Source: Thermohalobacter berrensis (GTDB taxonomy: Bacteria; Bacillota; Clostridia; Tissierellales; Thermohalobacteraceae). Taken from it: a stretch of DNA of 64,000 nucleotides. The translations under genes and the position numbers were made by a program. Positions 8,944-17,347 of this stretch are shown here, piece by piece. The notes under the pieces are model-generated. The model searched no databases and was not told the origin of the DNA. It saw only the letters and a program-made list of their open reading frames with translations. The DNA lies in assembly GCF_003609645.1 (NCBI RefSeq), contig NZ_MCIB01000007.1, positions 1-64,000 of the forward strand, given 5' to 3'. How positions within the stretch are numbered: the first letter of the stretch is position 1; every line of letters begins with the position of its first letter.

Positions 8944-10116
8944 ATGCCAAAATCAAATTTTACAATAGATAAGATTGACCAAATATTAAAAGAAACAATA
9001 GAATCGATTAATAAGGGTAAAGAAGAAATATTTGAAATAGCTGAAAATGCCAGAAAAGAATGCGATATGATTAGAAACGAATTAGAAGATGTAAAGGAAA
9101 AAACAAAAGACATTATTAAGGAAGTAGACAAGCTGGAACTAGAAGAAAGAAAAAGTAGGAAAAGATTGCTAATAGTTAGTAGGGATTTTAAAAAATATTC
9201 GGAAGAGGATATTAAAAAGGCATATGAAGAGGCAAATAATTTACAGATACAGCTAATTTTTAAAAGACATCAAGAGAAGGAAATGGCAAAAAAGAGGAGA
9301 GAATTAGAAATAAGATTAAAAAATGCAAAAGATGTTGTAGAGAGGGCAGAAAGGCTAGTAACACAGGTGGGAGTAGCAATGGATTATTTGAGTGGTAATC
9401 TTGAAGATATTCTAGTAACTATTGAAGATATGCAGAAAAAACAGTTACTAGGTATAAAGATACTACAAGCACAAGAAGAGGAAAGACAAAGAGTAGCAAG
9501 GGATATTCATGATGGTCCTGCACAATCTATGGCAAATGTAGTATTAAAAGCAGAAATTTGTGAAAAGCTTTTAGCTTTAGATGAGGAAAAAGCAAAAATA
9601 GAGCTTAAAAATTTAAAGGACATAGTAAGGAATAGTCTTAGAGATGTAAGAAAGATTATATATGATTTAAGACCAATGTCCCTTGATGACTTAGGACTTA
9701 TACCCACAATTGAGCGTTATGCATATAATTTTACTAAAGAAACAGGAATTAATGTCGATGTTATTCTATATGGCAAATATGAAAAACAAGAGTCTATAGT
9801 TGAGATTGGAATATTTAGGATTATCCAAGAAGCACTTAATAATATAAAAAAGCACTCAAAAGCCAACAGTGCTATAATAAAGATAGAAAAATCAAATGAT
9901 GAAATTATTATAATTGTCAAAGATAATGGAATAGGTTTTAATGTAGATAAAGAATTAGAACAACATAACAATTCAGGTGAAAAATTTGGTATTTTAGGTA
10001 TGAAAGAAAGGGCAGAACTTATGAATGGAGAACTGAAGATAAATTCTTTTCTAGGCAAAGGAACAAAAATAATTATAAAAATACCTCTTTATAGGAAGGA
10101 TGATATTAATGACTGA
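8944..10116 (+). CDS. DegS-like cytoplasmic sensor histidine kinase
   Basis: 390-residue soluble kinase. Residues 1 to about 165 form a charged coiled coil with no membrane segment, as in DegS. The HisKA_3 box is [20 protein letters not shown] with the phospho-accepting His189. The HATPase domain follows, with [15 protein letters not shown] (N box), DNGIGFN and [16 protein letters not shown]. Its last 8 bases overlap the response regulator gene, so the two are translationally coupled. The coiled-coil input suggests it senses an intracellular state or protein partner. The 18-base spacing from the CAP-protein gene hints at cotranscription. Confidence 0.92.
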   Translation: MPKSNFTIDKIDQILKETIESINKGKEEIFEIAENARKECDMIRNELEDVKEKTKDIIKEVDKLELEERKSRKRLLIVSRDFKKYSEEDIKKAYEEANNLQIQLIFKRHQEKEMAKKRRELEIRLKNAKDVVERAERLVTQVGVAMDYLSGNLEDILVTIEDMQKKQLLGIKILQAQEEERQRVARDIHDGPAQSMANVVLKAEICEKLLALDEEKAKIELKNLKDIVRNSLRDVRKIIYDLRPMSLDDLGLIPTIERYAYNFTKETGINVDVILYGKYEKQESIVEIGIFRIIQEALNNIKKHSKANSAIIKIEKSNDEIIIIVKDNGIGFNVDKELEQHNNSGEKFGILGMKERAELMNGELKINSFLGKGTKIIIKIPLYRKDDIND

Positions 10117-10762
10117 TAAGAAAATAACTGTTTTAATTGCTGATGATCATTCACTAGTAAGGGAGGGCTTAGAACAAATTTTAAGTCTTGAAAAAGATAT
10201 AGAAGTAATAGGACAAGCTTCTAATGGTAATGAAGCAATTGAAAAAACTTTAGAATTAAAGCCAGATTTAGTTCTACTTGATATAAATATGCCTGAATTA
10301 AATGGGATAGAAACACTAAGAAGACTTAAAGATATGGGAATAGATTCGAAAATTGTTATGTTAACAATCCATGATGATAGAGAGTATTTATTTGAAACTG
10401 TTAATATTGGTGCTGATGGATATGTTTTAAAAGATTCAGATTCAGACAGTTTAGTAAAAGCAATTAAGGATGTATATTCAGGAAAATCTTATATCGAACC
10501 AAGTCTAGCTTCTTTGTTAGTAAAGGAATTTAATAGTAGAGATAGGGCAAAGGAATCTACTAGAGATTTATTAACAAAGAGAGAATATGAAGTATTAACT
10601 TTAATTGCTGAAGGATTAAATAACAGAGAAATTGCTCAAAGACTATTTATTAGTGAAAAAACAGTTAAAAATCATGTTTCTAATATTTTCAAAAAGATAA
10701 ATGTTAGTGATAGAATTCAAGCAGCTATATATGCATATAAAAATAATATTAAGAAAATATAA
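10109..10762 (+). CDS. NarL/FixJ-family response regulator, DegU-like
   Basis: 217 residues from the ATG at 10109, which sits 8 bases after AGGAAGGA; an in-frame ATG at 10100 overlaps that site. The receiver domain has the acidic pair D12/D13, phospho-acceptor D58 (LVLLDINMP) and a K in YVLKDSD. A LuxR-type helix-turn-helix follows ([42 protein letters not shown]). Overlap with the kinase gene identifies its partner. Target genes are not evident from the sequence. Confidence 0.93.
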   Translation: MTDKKITVLIADDHSLVREGLEQILSLEKDIEVIGQASNGNEAIEKTLELKPDLVLLDINMPELNGIETLRRLKDMGIDSKIVMLTIHDDREYLFETVNIGADGYVLKDSDSDSLVKAIKDVYSGKSYIEPSLASLLVKEFNSRDRAKESTRDLLTKREYEVLTLIAEGLNNREIAQRLFISEKTVKNHVSNIFKKINVSDRIQAAIYAYKNNIKKI

Positions 10763-10837
10763 AGAAAGAAATGGAATTATTGGGATATAATATATATGTA
10801 AAACATTTTCCTGAAAAATGATTTTAGGAGGGATACT

Positions 10838-12268
10838 ATGACTGAAAAATTAGAAGGGAAAAAATTACAAGAAAAACTGACGCGTAAATGGCATAATATA
10901 TGGGAAAAAGTTGATAAGGATGAAAAAGAAAAGATTTTTCAATTAGCTGAAGAATATAAGGAATTCTTAGATAAGGGAAAAACCGAAAGGGAATCAGCTG
11001 CTGAAATAATAAGAATTGCCAAAGAAAATGGATACATATCAATTGATGAAATAGTTGAAAAGAAAATAGATGTTAAGCCAGGAATGAAAATATATGCTAA
11101 CAATAAAGATAAAGCAGTAGCAATGTTTGTAATTGGAAAGGAAAGTATACAAAAGGGAATGCATATAGTAGGTTCTCATATAGATGCACCAAGAATTGAC
11201 CTTAAGCCATTCCCACTTTATGAAGATAGTGAAATAGCATTATTAAAAACTCATTATTATGGAGGAATAAAAAAATATCAATGGGTTTCTTTACCTCTAG
11301 CTTTACATGGAGTTATAATTAAGAAAAACGGAGAAAAAGTAAATGTTGTAATTGGTGAGGATGAAAAAGACCCAGTATTATTCATAACAGACCTATTACC
11401 ACATCTTGCTAAAGATCAAATGACAAAGAAAATGACTGAAGGAATTACAGGAGAAGGTTTAAATGCAATAATTGGTAGTATTCCATATGATGATGAAGAA
11501 ATAAAAGAAAAAATAAAACTAAATGTTTTAAAACTTCTTAATGATAAATATGGAATAACTGAAGATGACTTAACTACAGCAGAATTTGAATTAGTACCAG
11601 CAGGTAAAGCAAGAGATGTTGGAATGGACAGAAGTTTAATATCAGCCCATGGACATGATGATAGGGTTTGTGCATTTACCTCATTAAAGGCTATGTTAGA
11701 TATAGAAGAAACTCCAAATAAAACAGCAGTAGCCCTATTTGTTGATAAAGAAGAGGTAGGTAGTTATGGAAATACAGGTATGCACTCTAAGTTTTTCGAA
11801 AATATTGTATCAGAACTAATTGAATTAACTGAGGAATCTTACAGTGAAATTAAAACAAAAAGGGCATTATCTAATTCAAAGGTATTATCAGGTGATGTAT
11901 CAGCAGCTTTTGATCCAAATTATCCAAGTGTTTCAGATAAACAAAATTCACCTTTTATAAATAAAGGAATAACACTTGTTAAATATACTGGAGTTAAGGG
12001 AAAAGCAGGAAGTAACGATGCTAATGCAGAGTATATAAGTGAGATAAGAAGAATATTTGATGAAAATGATGTGATTTGGCAAATAGGAGAATTAGGAAAA
12101 GTTGATCAAGGTGGCGGTGGAACAATAGCTTACATACTTGCAAATTATGGTATGGAAGTTGTTGATTGTGGAGTTCCAGTTCTAAGTATGCATGCCCCAT
12201 ATGAATTGGTAAGTAAAGCAGATGTATATATGACATATAAGGGATATAGAGCATTCTATATAGCATAA
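10838..12268 (+). CDS. M18-family metal aminopeptidase
   Basis: 476-residue cytosolic zinc aminopeptidase of peptidase family M18 (aspartyl aminopeptidase type). Visible features are the metal-binding SHIDAPRIDLKP block, the HGHDDRVCAF segment, the DKEEVGS block with the catalytic glutamates, and a C-terminal CGVPVLSMHAPYELVSKADVYMTYKGYRAF carrying the last histidine ligand. AGGAGG precedes the ATG. Monocistronic, with a TATAAT-like box about 45 bases upstream and a terminator directly after. Likely trims peptides during amino-acid fermentation. Confidence 0.93.
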   Translation: MTEKLEGKKLQEKLTRKWHNIWEKVDKDEKEKIFQLAEEYKEFLDKGKTERESAAEIIRIAKENGYISIDEIVEKKIDVKPGMKIYANNKDKAVAMFVIGKESIQKGMHIVGSHIDAPRIDLKPFPLYEDSEIALLKTHYYGGIKKYQWVSLPLALHGVIIKKNGEKVNVVIGEDEKDPVLFITDLLPHLAKDQMTKKMTEGITGEGLNAIIGSIPYDDEEIKEKIKLNVLKLLNDKYGITEDDLTTAEFELVPAGKARDVGMDRSLISAHGHDDRVCAFTSLKAMLDIEETPNKTAVALFVDKEEVGSYGNTGMHSKFFENIVSELIELTEESYSEIKTKRALSNSKVLSGDVSAAFDPNYPSVSDKQNSPFINKGITLVKYTGVKGKAGSNDANAEYISEIRRIFDENDVIWQIGELGKVDQGGGGTIAYILANYGMEVVDCGVPVLSMHAPYELVSKADVYMTYKGYRAFYIA

Positions 12269-12292
12269 AAAAGGGCCAATTTGGCCCTTTTC
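12269..12292 (+). terminator. Rho-independent terminator after the M18 peptidase
   Basis: AAAAGGGCCAA (12269-12279) and TTGGCCCTTTT (12281-12291) pair almost without a loop, so the working stem is a little shorter. The A and T runs make it potentially bidirectional. Confidence 0.85.
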
Positions 12293-12300
12293 TTATTGTA

Positions 12301-12372
12301 AATCAAAGGGGCGGTTCCTGTGATTTATGTATACAAAGAATCAAAATCAAAGGGACGGTTCCTGTGATTTAT
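12301..12372. repeat. Two copies of a GGGACGGTTCCTGTGATTT word
   Basis: Units at 12301-12329 and 12345-12372 share AATCAAAGGG(G/A)CGGTTCCTGTGATTTAT with one mismatch, spaced 44 bases start to start. The second unit runs into the stop codon of the minus-strand LysR gene. From memory, very similar GGGACGGTTC words recur in intergenic DNA of many anaerobic Firmicutes. No ORF lies in this 100-base gap. Confidence 0.8.
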
Positions 12373-13265
12373 ATGTACTCAATAACAAATTCCTTAAAAG
12401 CTTTAGCAAGAGGGGATAGTTGTCTATTCTTATGATAAACAAAATAAAATTTTCTAGATAAATTTAAATTTTTTATTTTAAAAGTTTTTAAGATACCTTG
12501 GTTAACTTCTTTTTTCACAGCTCTTTCAGAAATAAAACTAATACCAAGGTCTAATTCAACAAATTTTTTTATTGTTTCTATATCTTCAATACAAGCCTTT
12601 ATATTAAGAGAGTTAAGGTCAATATTATTTTCCTTAAACACTTTTTCCACTAACAACCTAGTTCCAGACCCTTTTTCTCTCATTATAATATTTTGATTTA
12701 ATAAAAAATCTTTATCTAATTTTTTACCTATTTCCCATGGATAATTGTCATTATTAGGTGTTACAATAACAATATTATCTTCAATTAGGTCAATATACTC
12801 TAATTGCCTAGATTCATATTTTGCACCAATTATTCCAAAATCCGTGTAATTATTTAAAATACTTTCAACAACATCCTTAGAATCTCTACTAGTTAAAGAA
12901 AATGTTACATGTGGATATTTTTTAGTAAATTCTTTTAGAATATATGGAAGAACGTAATGTTTTGGAATTGAACTAGAACTGATTTTTAAGTGTCCTTCTA
13001 TTTTTCCTTTATACATTCCTAAATCAAATTGAGCCATATCACGCATATTAATTATATCTATGGCGTACTTAAAAAGTATTGTGCCTGCTTCTGTTAAAGA
13101 TACTTTTTTACCACATCGATTTAGAAGTAATGTTCCCAATTCCTTTTCTAAATTTTGTATATGATTTGTTACTGTTGGTTGAGTTAAATAGAGTTTTTTT
13201 CCAGCTTCAGAGAAGCTCTTTGCCTTTGCTACCTCTACAAAAGTCTCTAGTTGTCTGAAGTCCAC
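12369..13265 (-). CDS. LysR-family regulator, resembling the selenium-metabolism-associated subgroup
   Basis: 299 residues from a GTG at 13265, giving the canonical start MDFRQLETFVEVAKAKSF with a GTGGTGA-type ribosome site; the reading frame stays open further upstream but without start support. The winged helix (residues 1-60, SEAGKKLYLTQPTVTNHIQNLEKELGT) is followed by an effector domain of the periplasmic-binding fold. The TVTNHIQNLEKELGTLLxNR and YKGKIEGHLKISSSSIP strings resemble, from memory, the LysR subgroup that accompanies selenium genes in anaerobes. No sel genes lie in the window, so that role is inference. Its stop overlaps a GGGACGGTTCC repeat. Confidence 0.88.
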   Translation of the reverse strand: MDFRQLETFVEVAKAKSFSEAGKKLYLTQPTVTNHIQNLEKELGTLLLNRCGKKVSLTEAGTILFKYAIDIINMRDMAQFDLGMYKGKIEGHLKISSSSIPKHYVLPYILKEFTKKYPHVTFSLTSRDSKDVVESILNNYTDFGIIGAKYESRQLEYIDLIEDNIVIVTPNNDNYPWEIGKKLDKDFLLNQNIIMREKGSGTRLLVEKVFKENNIDLNSLNIKACIEDIETIKKFVELDLGISFISERAVKKEVNQGILKTFKIKNLNLSRKFYFVYHKNRQLSPLAKAFKEFVIEYI

Positions 13266-13300
13266 AATATCACCACTTTCAAAACATAAATTTCTTTTTT

Positions 13301-13419
13301 TATAACACATAGGAAATTATAAACAAATAAAAATTGTGGATAAAATATAATTTCTGTTATGTATTTCAAAAAAGTCAACTTTGAGAATCTTTTATTTTTT
13401 AATAGAAGTCTTTTTTATA
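13301..13419 (+). repeat. Dispersed ~118-bp intergenic element, copy 2
   Basis: Same order of blocks as the copy at 5010-5127: AACACATAGGAAATTATA, DnaA box TGTGGATAA (13335-13343), AAATATAAT, AAAAAAGTCAAC, then a hairpin with TTTTATT/AATAGAA arms and a T-run. It lies between the divergent LysR and PAP2 genes and would include the LysR promoter region. The remaining 130 bases to the PAP2 gene hold a small CTTAA/TTAAG inverted repeat and nothing else I can name. Confidence 0.85.
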
Positions 13420-13548
13420 ATATTTTAAACAGGAGATTTTGTCAATTTAAGAAGTATATAAATAGAATTTTTTCGAAAAATATATTTGAAAAATATTTAA
13501 AGATATCTTAAAATTGTTAAGGTATATAGCAAGGAGGATAGACAAAAC

Positions 13549-14202
13549 ATGAAAAAAAATTATTTTGATAAAAGATACTTTTTTGCTTTTTTATGTCTAA
13601 TATTGCTAAATATAATGTATGTATGGATTAATAGGCTAAACCTACAGATACATTCAGTAAAAATTTTTATTGACAATTATATTCCCTTTATTAAATGGAT
13701 GGTTATCCCTTATATTTTATGGTATTTATATATTTGGTTTGTTATATTTTATTTAGCTTTTTACTATAAAAAACTTTTTATATTACATACAAAAGGAGTT
13801 ATATTAAGTAAGTTAATATGTATGGTAATTTATATAACATATCCTACCTATGTTATAAGACCAGAAATATTAGGGACAGATATTTTTTCAAAACTTATTG
13901 AAATGGTGTACTCTAATGATAACCCTGTTAATGTATTTCCAAGTATACATGTTCTTCAGAGTCTACTAACACATAAAGCTATTATTCATATAAAGGGAGT
14001 AAAGAAATGGGTTAAATACAGTTCTTTATTATTTATAGTTATGGTAATCCTATCTACACTAATGATAAAACAACACTATATACTTGATGTTATTGGGGCT
14101 TACAGTTTAGCTTTAATTACTACTAAATTTATATATAATGAGAAACATGAAGGTTATAGTATTAAAACAATAAAATCAAGATTGCTAGAAGATAGATTTT
14201 AG
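13549..14202 (+). CDS. PAP2-superfamily membrane phosphatase
   Basis: 217 residues with about six transmembrane segments. The conserved PAP2 motifs are NVFPSIHV (P-S-x-H, residues about 124-131) and KQHYILDVIGAY (H-Y-x-x-D), carrying the two catalytic histidines and the aspartate; the first (KxxxxxxRP) motif is not clear, though an RPE occurs near residue 105. Such proteins dephosphorylate lipid phosphates such as phosphatidate or undecaprenyl pyrophosphate. AAGGAGG precedes the ATG. It is monocistronic and ends in a bidirectional terminator. Confidence 0.87.
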   Translation: MKKNYFDKRYFFAFLCLILLNIMYVWINRLNLQIHSVKIFIDNYIPFIKWMVIPYILWYLYIWFVIFYLAFYYKKLFILHTKGVILSKLICMVIYITYPTYVIRPEILGTDIFSKLIEMVYSNDNPVNVFPSIHVLQSLLTHKAIIHIKGVKKWVKYSSLLFIVMVILSTLMIKQHYILDVIGAYSLALITTKFIYNEKHEGYSIKTIKSRLLEDRF

Positions 14203-14205
14203 CTA

Positions 14206-14242
14206 AAAAAATATCCAGTGGGTAGTCCACTGGATATTTTTT
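14206..14242. terminator. Bidirectional terminator between convergent genes
   Basis: AAAAAATATCCAGTGG (14206-14221) and CCACTGGATATTTTTT (14227-14242) form a 16-base stem with a 5-base loop. Runs of A and T on both sides serve the PAP2 gene (+) and the DUF948-like gene (-). Confidence 0.93.
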
Positions 14243-14553
14243 TAGGCTTCTTCTTTTTTTGTTTTTCTTTTTAACCTAGGTAGTACTAAATTTAAAACTA
14301 TCTTTACAGCATCTGCTATTTTATCTATATCAGATACCTTATCTTCAAAAGATTTAACAATTGTATCTACGTTCTTTGAAGTATTTGTAAAATGTGTTAC
14401 TATTTTATTAATATCTTCTTCATTTTTATCTAACATATTATGTACTGATTTTAAAATCTTATAGGCCTTTACTAATATAGGAATAATAAACCCTACTAAT
14501 ACTGCAAAAAGAATTAAAAAGCCAAACATAATTACTTGAGAAAAATCTACCAT
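14242..14553 (-). CDS. DUF948-like small membrane protein
   Basis: 103 residues: one N-terminal transmembrane helix (VIMFGFLILFAVLVGFIIPILVKAYKIL), then a helical cytoplasmic region (LDKNEEDINKIVTHFTNTSKNVDTIVKSFEDKVSDIDKIADAVKIVLNLV) and a basic tail. This pattern fits DUF948-type proteins, often called general stress or phage-shock-like membrane proteins in Firmicutes. GGGGGAG lies before the ATG. Function unknown. Confidence 0.75.
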   Translation of the reverse strand: MVDFSQVIMFGFLILFAVLVGFIIPILVKAYKILKSVHNMLDKNEEDINKIVTHFTNTSKNVDTIVKSFEDKVSDIDKIADAVKIVLNLVLPRLKRKTKKEEA

Positions 14554-14730
14554 AATAACTCCCCCTGCTAAAAGGGCTTGTACCTCCCTTCTGTAAAAAA
14601 ATATAATTATTTAATATTAATTTATCCATAAATAAATATCTTTTATATATATTACTATATTTTTACTATTTAAGCAATTTTGTTATTATTAACAAATAAA
14701 ATGCTAAACTTAAGTAATAAAATTTTCTAT

Positions 14731-14758
14731 AAAGCTGTAGATAAATATCTACAGCTTT
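14731..14758 (-). terminator. Hairpin terminator of the LysM gene
   Basis: AAAGCTGTAGATA (14731-14743) and TATCTACAGCTTT (14746-14758) are perfect inverted repeats. Read on the minus strand it lies 17 bases after the LysM stop and is followed by TATAGAAAATTTT, a weak T-run. Confidence 0.7.
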
Positions 14759-14775
14759 ATAGTTATAAAAAATTA

Positions 14776-15660
14776 CTATATTATCCTTATTTCATTGAAA
14801 CCAACTCTAGGCAAAAAGCCTACCTGTCCAGTATTAACAACTTGTACGTAATCATAAACTTGTAAATCTCCCCTTGGGCCTTCTTCATAAGTCGGACTCG
14901 GAATATTCCATTTTAGTACTATAATTTCACTTCCTTCAGATAAAATTATGGATTGAGAATTTAAATTTGGCTGATTATATAATCTATTATCCTCAATTGT
15001 GACATGAATTCTTTTTCCATACTCCTGAGTTAGATTAATTCTTTTAATAGCTAATCTAGCTATATCTGCAACAAAAGAGCTAGGGTCATTTGTAAGCTCA
15101 GTTAGAGCTTCTGTTACACTTTCATTTAAACCTATTCTTCCTAGACTTAAAGCAGTATAAGATCGTACAATATCACAAGGATGATTTAACAGATCTAAGA
15201 GGTATGGTATACCAGTTGTTCCTAAAGCTTCCCAACTAAAGGAGCCTATATAATAAATACCATGAATCTGAAGAGGTGACAATAGATCACATTCAACCCC
15301 ACCTGTGTTTTCCCAAGTTTCTTTTAATTCTTCAGGATTAGCTCTATAATCTCCAATAAGTAATTCAGTTCCAGGATATAGTATATTAGGATTTTGTATA
15401 TTATTGACTTCTGCGATTACGTTTATTGGTATATTATATAGTCTATAAAGACACCAGAGAGAATCTCCTGGTTGTACAATGTAATAAGGAGTAGCACCAG
15501 CCCTATATATTACATCATTCCTTGGGATTATTAATGGTTCTCCTGGAAAAATTAAATTAGGATTACAAATTGTGTTAGCATTTAATATTGAATTTACAGT
15601 AGTATTAAATTGTCTTGCAATCTTACTTAAAGTATCACCAGATTTAACATAATATAACAT
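14776..15660 (-). CDS. LysM-domain protein with HEAT-like repeats and an SH3-like end
   Basis: 294 residues from the ATG at 15660, chosen because AAAAGGTGTG precedes it; the upstream in-frame ATG has no such site. Two LysM domains open the protein (residues about 1-46, YYVKSGDTLSKIARQFN, and about 56-102, YYIVQPGDSLWCLYRLYN), followed by HEAT/PBS-like helices (SYTALSLGRIGLNESVTEALTELTNDPSSFVADIARLAIKRI) and a beta-rich tail. No signal peptide. Leaderless LysM proteins of this type in spore formers are often spore-envelope components; that role is inferred. Confidence 0.85.
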   Translation of the reverse strand: MLYYVKSGDTLSKIARQFNTTVNSILNANTICNPNLIFPGEPLIIPRNDVIYRAGATPYYIVQPGDSLWCLYRLYNIPINVIAEVNNIQNPNILYPGTELLIGDYRANPEELKETWENTGGVECDLLSPLQIHGIYYIGSFSWEALGTTGIPYLLDLLNHPCDIVRSYTALSLGRIGLNESVTEALTELTNDPSSFVADIARLAIKRINLTQEYGKRIHVTIEDNRLYNQPNLNSQSIILSEGSEIIVLKWNIPSPTYEEGPRGDLQVYDYVQVVNTGQVGFLPRVGFNEIRII

Positions 15661-15812
15661 TATAATCACACCTTTTGAATTCATAATTATTACTATAATA
15701 TATGAATAAAGCTATTAAAGTGATTTAGTTTTATTAAAATAAAGTGAACAGATATTAAAAATTTTCATAAAATATCAGTATATATTGATTTATGTTTTGA
15801 GAAGAGGGTATT

Positions 15813-15950
15813 TTGAAGGCAAATAATTACATGGAAGTAGCGTTATTTCAACATAGATTTTGGCTACAAATACTGGGAGAACATGCAAGATTTATTCATA
15901 ACGACCTAGGACTTAAGGAAAGCAGAGAAATTGAAAAAGCCAAAATGTAA
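15813..15950 (+). pseudogene. Truncated DUF2935-like gene remnant
   Basis: A 45-codon frame from TTG 15813 (AGAGGG lies upstream) contains MEVALFQHRFWLQILGEHARFIHNDL and ends in EIEKAKM-stop. That segment resembles the start of DUF2935 proteins (normally over 200 residues with repeated FWLxILxEHARFI motifs). The rest of the gene is absent and does not continue in another frame before the terminator at 15987. A decayed copy is more likely than a working microprotein. Confidence 0.6.
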
Positions 15951-15986
15951 TGCTACACAACCTAGAAATTTAGAAACAAAAAAATT

Positions 15987-16015
15987 AAAGGGATAATTTA
16001 AATAATTATCCCTTT
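15987..16015. terminator. Bidirectional terminator
   Basis: AAAGGGATAATT (15987-15998) and AATTATCCCTTT (16004-16015) pair around a 5-base loop, between the DUF2935 remnant (+) and the DICT-like gene (-). Confidence 0.85.
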
Positions 16016-16027
16016 AAGTAAAGTTAA

Positions 16028-16561
16028 TTACTGTATAATTTCATTAAGTAACTTAACTGCTTTATCAATATGTTTTAAATTAACTGTTTTTGCTCCTATA
16101 AAATTACGGTCTGTATCTAGTGGTTTTGTTCCAAATCCGTCTTTATCATATGCTACCATCATATTCCTCATAAACTTCACATCAATAACTAAAAACCATT
16201 CCCTTACTAAAGGATGGTTTGGTGGTAAATTAATAAATTCAATATTAGGATGAGATTGAGGTTTTTTATCATTCACACCAAATACATAAATTTTATCTAC
16301 ATTAATAGCCATTTTTAAAAACCTATCCCACACTCCTTCAGTTCTAGATAGTTTCTGAAAGCCTGCGTAAACTATACCATTCCTCTTTTTCTTTAAGATC
16401 ATACTTTCCATGATGTAACACATACGTTCTAAATTTCGAACTTTAGTTTCGTATTTTATTGTATTTTTAGAGAGAACACTATCGGAAGCTTTACCTTCTA
16501 TTTTTTGAACATCACCTTCTACTTTATCAAAGATTTCTTTAAATAATGATATTCTTTTCAT
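16028..16561 (-). CDS. DICT-like sensory-domain protein
   Basis: 177 residues, soluble. The central pattern (GIVYAGFQKLSRTEGVWDRFLKMAINVDKIYVFGVNDKKPQSHPNIEFINLPPNHPLVREWFLVIDVKFMRNMMVAYD) resembles the DICT sensory domain found beside diguanylate cyclases, two-component proteins and light-response genes. I make this match from memory. Its ATG overlaps the stop of the RibU-like gene by 4 bases (ATGA), so the two are translationally coupled. The pair is divergent from the cobalamin-binding XRE regulator at 17348. Confidence 0.55.
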   Translation of the reverse strand: MKRISLFKEIFDKVEGDVQKIEGKASDSVLSKNTIKYETKVRNLERMCYIMESMILKKKRNGIVYAGFQKLSRTEGVWDRFLKMAINVDKIYVFGVNDKKPQSHPNIEFINLPPNHPLVREWFLVIDVKFMRNMMVAYDKDGFGTKPLDTDRNFIGAKTVNLKHIDKAVKLLNEIIQ

Positions 16562-17166
16562 TTAAAATCCCCCTTTTTATTTTTAATAAAATATATTTTC
16601 TTTTGAATAAGCGGACAAACAAAAAAACTTGTTAAAGATAAGATACTAAACTTTATAATGTTAAATGGAAAAATTATTATTGCAAAATACCAAATAAAAT
16701 TATGTATAAGTGGGTTACTTGAAGCTGCTAGTTTAAGAATAGATTCAGGTTTAATATTTAAAATATATCTATATAACGGAAACATGATATAATAATTTAC
16801 AGGAATTGAAATAAAACTAGTACCAATTGTTGCGATGATTAATGAGGATAATATTTTTCCAAACTTTTTGTAAGATATATAAAAAATAAGTATATATGTA
16901 GTAATTATTATAAAGTTTATGAGTTCCCCAATTCCAAGGGATTGAGATACAAATAAATGGAGTATATTTTTTATAACACTGATCCAAATAGCATTGTTTA
17001 AACCAATTGTTAACAGACCAATAATTACAGGCAAATCACTAATGTCTAACTTTAAAAAAGGAGGAAAAAATGGAATACTTATATTTAAGAACATTAAAAT
17101 AAATGAAATTGCACCAAGAAGGGCAACTTTAATTTGATTATTTATACTTGAGTTTGTTAATTTCAT
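16558..17166 (-). CDS. ECF-transporter substrate-binding membrane subunit, RibU-like
   Basis: 202 residues with about five or six transmembrane helices. The segment IPFFPPFLKLDISDLPVIIGLLTIGLNNAIWISVIKNILHL matches the riboflavin-type S component (PxFLKLDxSDLPxLIG...K.xxHL). These subunits bind a vitamin and use a shared energising EcfAAT module, not present here. No FMN riboswitch precedes it; instead there is a sigma-A promoter and an operator-like palindrome. Riboflavin as substrate is inferred from the motif. AGGAGG precedes the ATG. Confidence 0.8.
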   Translation of the reverse strand: MKLTNSSINNQIKVALLGAISFILMFLNISIPFFPPFLKLDISDLPVIIGLLTIGLNNAIWISVIKNILHLFVSQSLGIGELINFIIITTYILIFYISYKKFGKILSSLIIATIGTSFISIPVNYYIMFPLYRYILNIKPESILKLAASSNPLIHNFIWYFAIIIFPFNIIKFSILSLTSFFVCPLIQKKIYFIKNKKGDFK

Positions 17167-17218
17167 AATAAATCCTCCTAACTAAAAATAACTGTGAAAT
17201 ATATGGAAATATGTCTAA

Positions 17219-17268
17219 AAATTAGGGCTAATTTATTAATATTATAATACACAAAATGAAATAATTCA
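17219..17268 (-). promoter_or_regulatory. Promoter and operator of the RibU-like/DICT-like pair
   Basis: On the minus strand TTGAAT (plus 17264-17269 region) and TATAAT (plus 17241-17246) are spaced 17 bases. Immediately downstream, at the expected transcription start, AAATTAG-GG-CTAATTT (17219-17234) is a perfect 7-base inverted repeat, a position typical of a repressor site. The divergent XRE regulator is the obvious candidate to bind it. Confidence 0.65.
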
Positions 17269-17309
17269 AGAATTGGCTGGAAAAATAGGGTGAAAAATTT
17301 AAAATATAA

Positions 17310-17320
17310 CACAAATTGTG
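17310..17320 (+). promoter_or_regulatory. Palindrome upstream of the XRE-cobalamin regulator
   Basis: CACAA-A-TTGTG is a perfect 5-base inverted repeat 27 bases before the ATG at 17348, close to TATATA (17329-17334 region). Possible autoregulatory site. The half-site differs from the palindrome at 17219-17234, so one protein need not bind both. Confidence 0.4.
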
Positions 17321-17347
17321 ATAAGATTATATATAGGGGTGAGTCTA

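Noticed and set aside
12021-12266. Minus-strand 81-residue ORF inside the M18 peptidase gene
   Set aside because: Histidine/leucine-rich shadow frame with no start signal.
14680-14865. Plus-strand 61-residue ORF
   Set aside because: It overlaps the terminator hairpin and the end of the LysM gene, has no ribosome site and an unremarkable composition.
15813-15950. Functional 45-residue microprotein
   Set aside because: The sequence resembles only the start of a much longer DUF2935 protein, so decay is the simpler reading.
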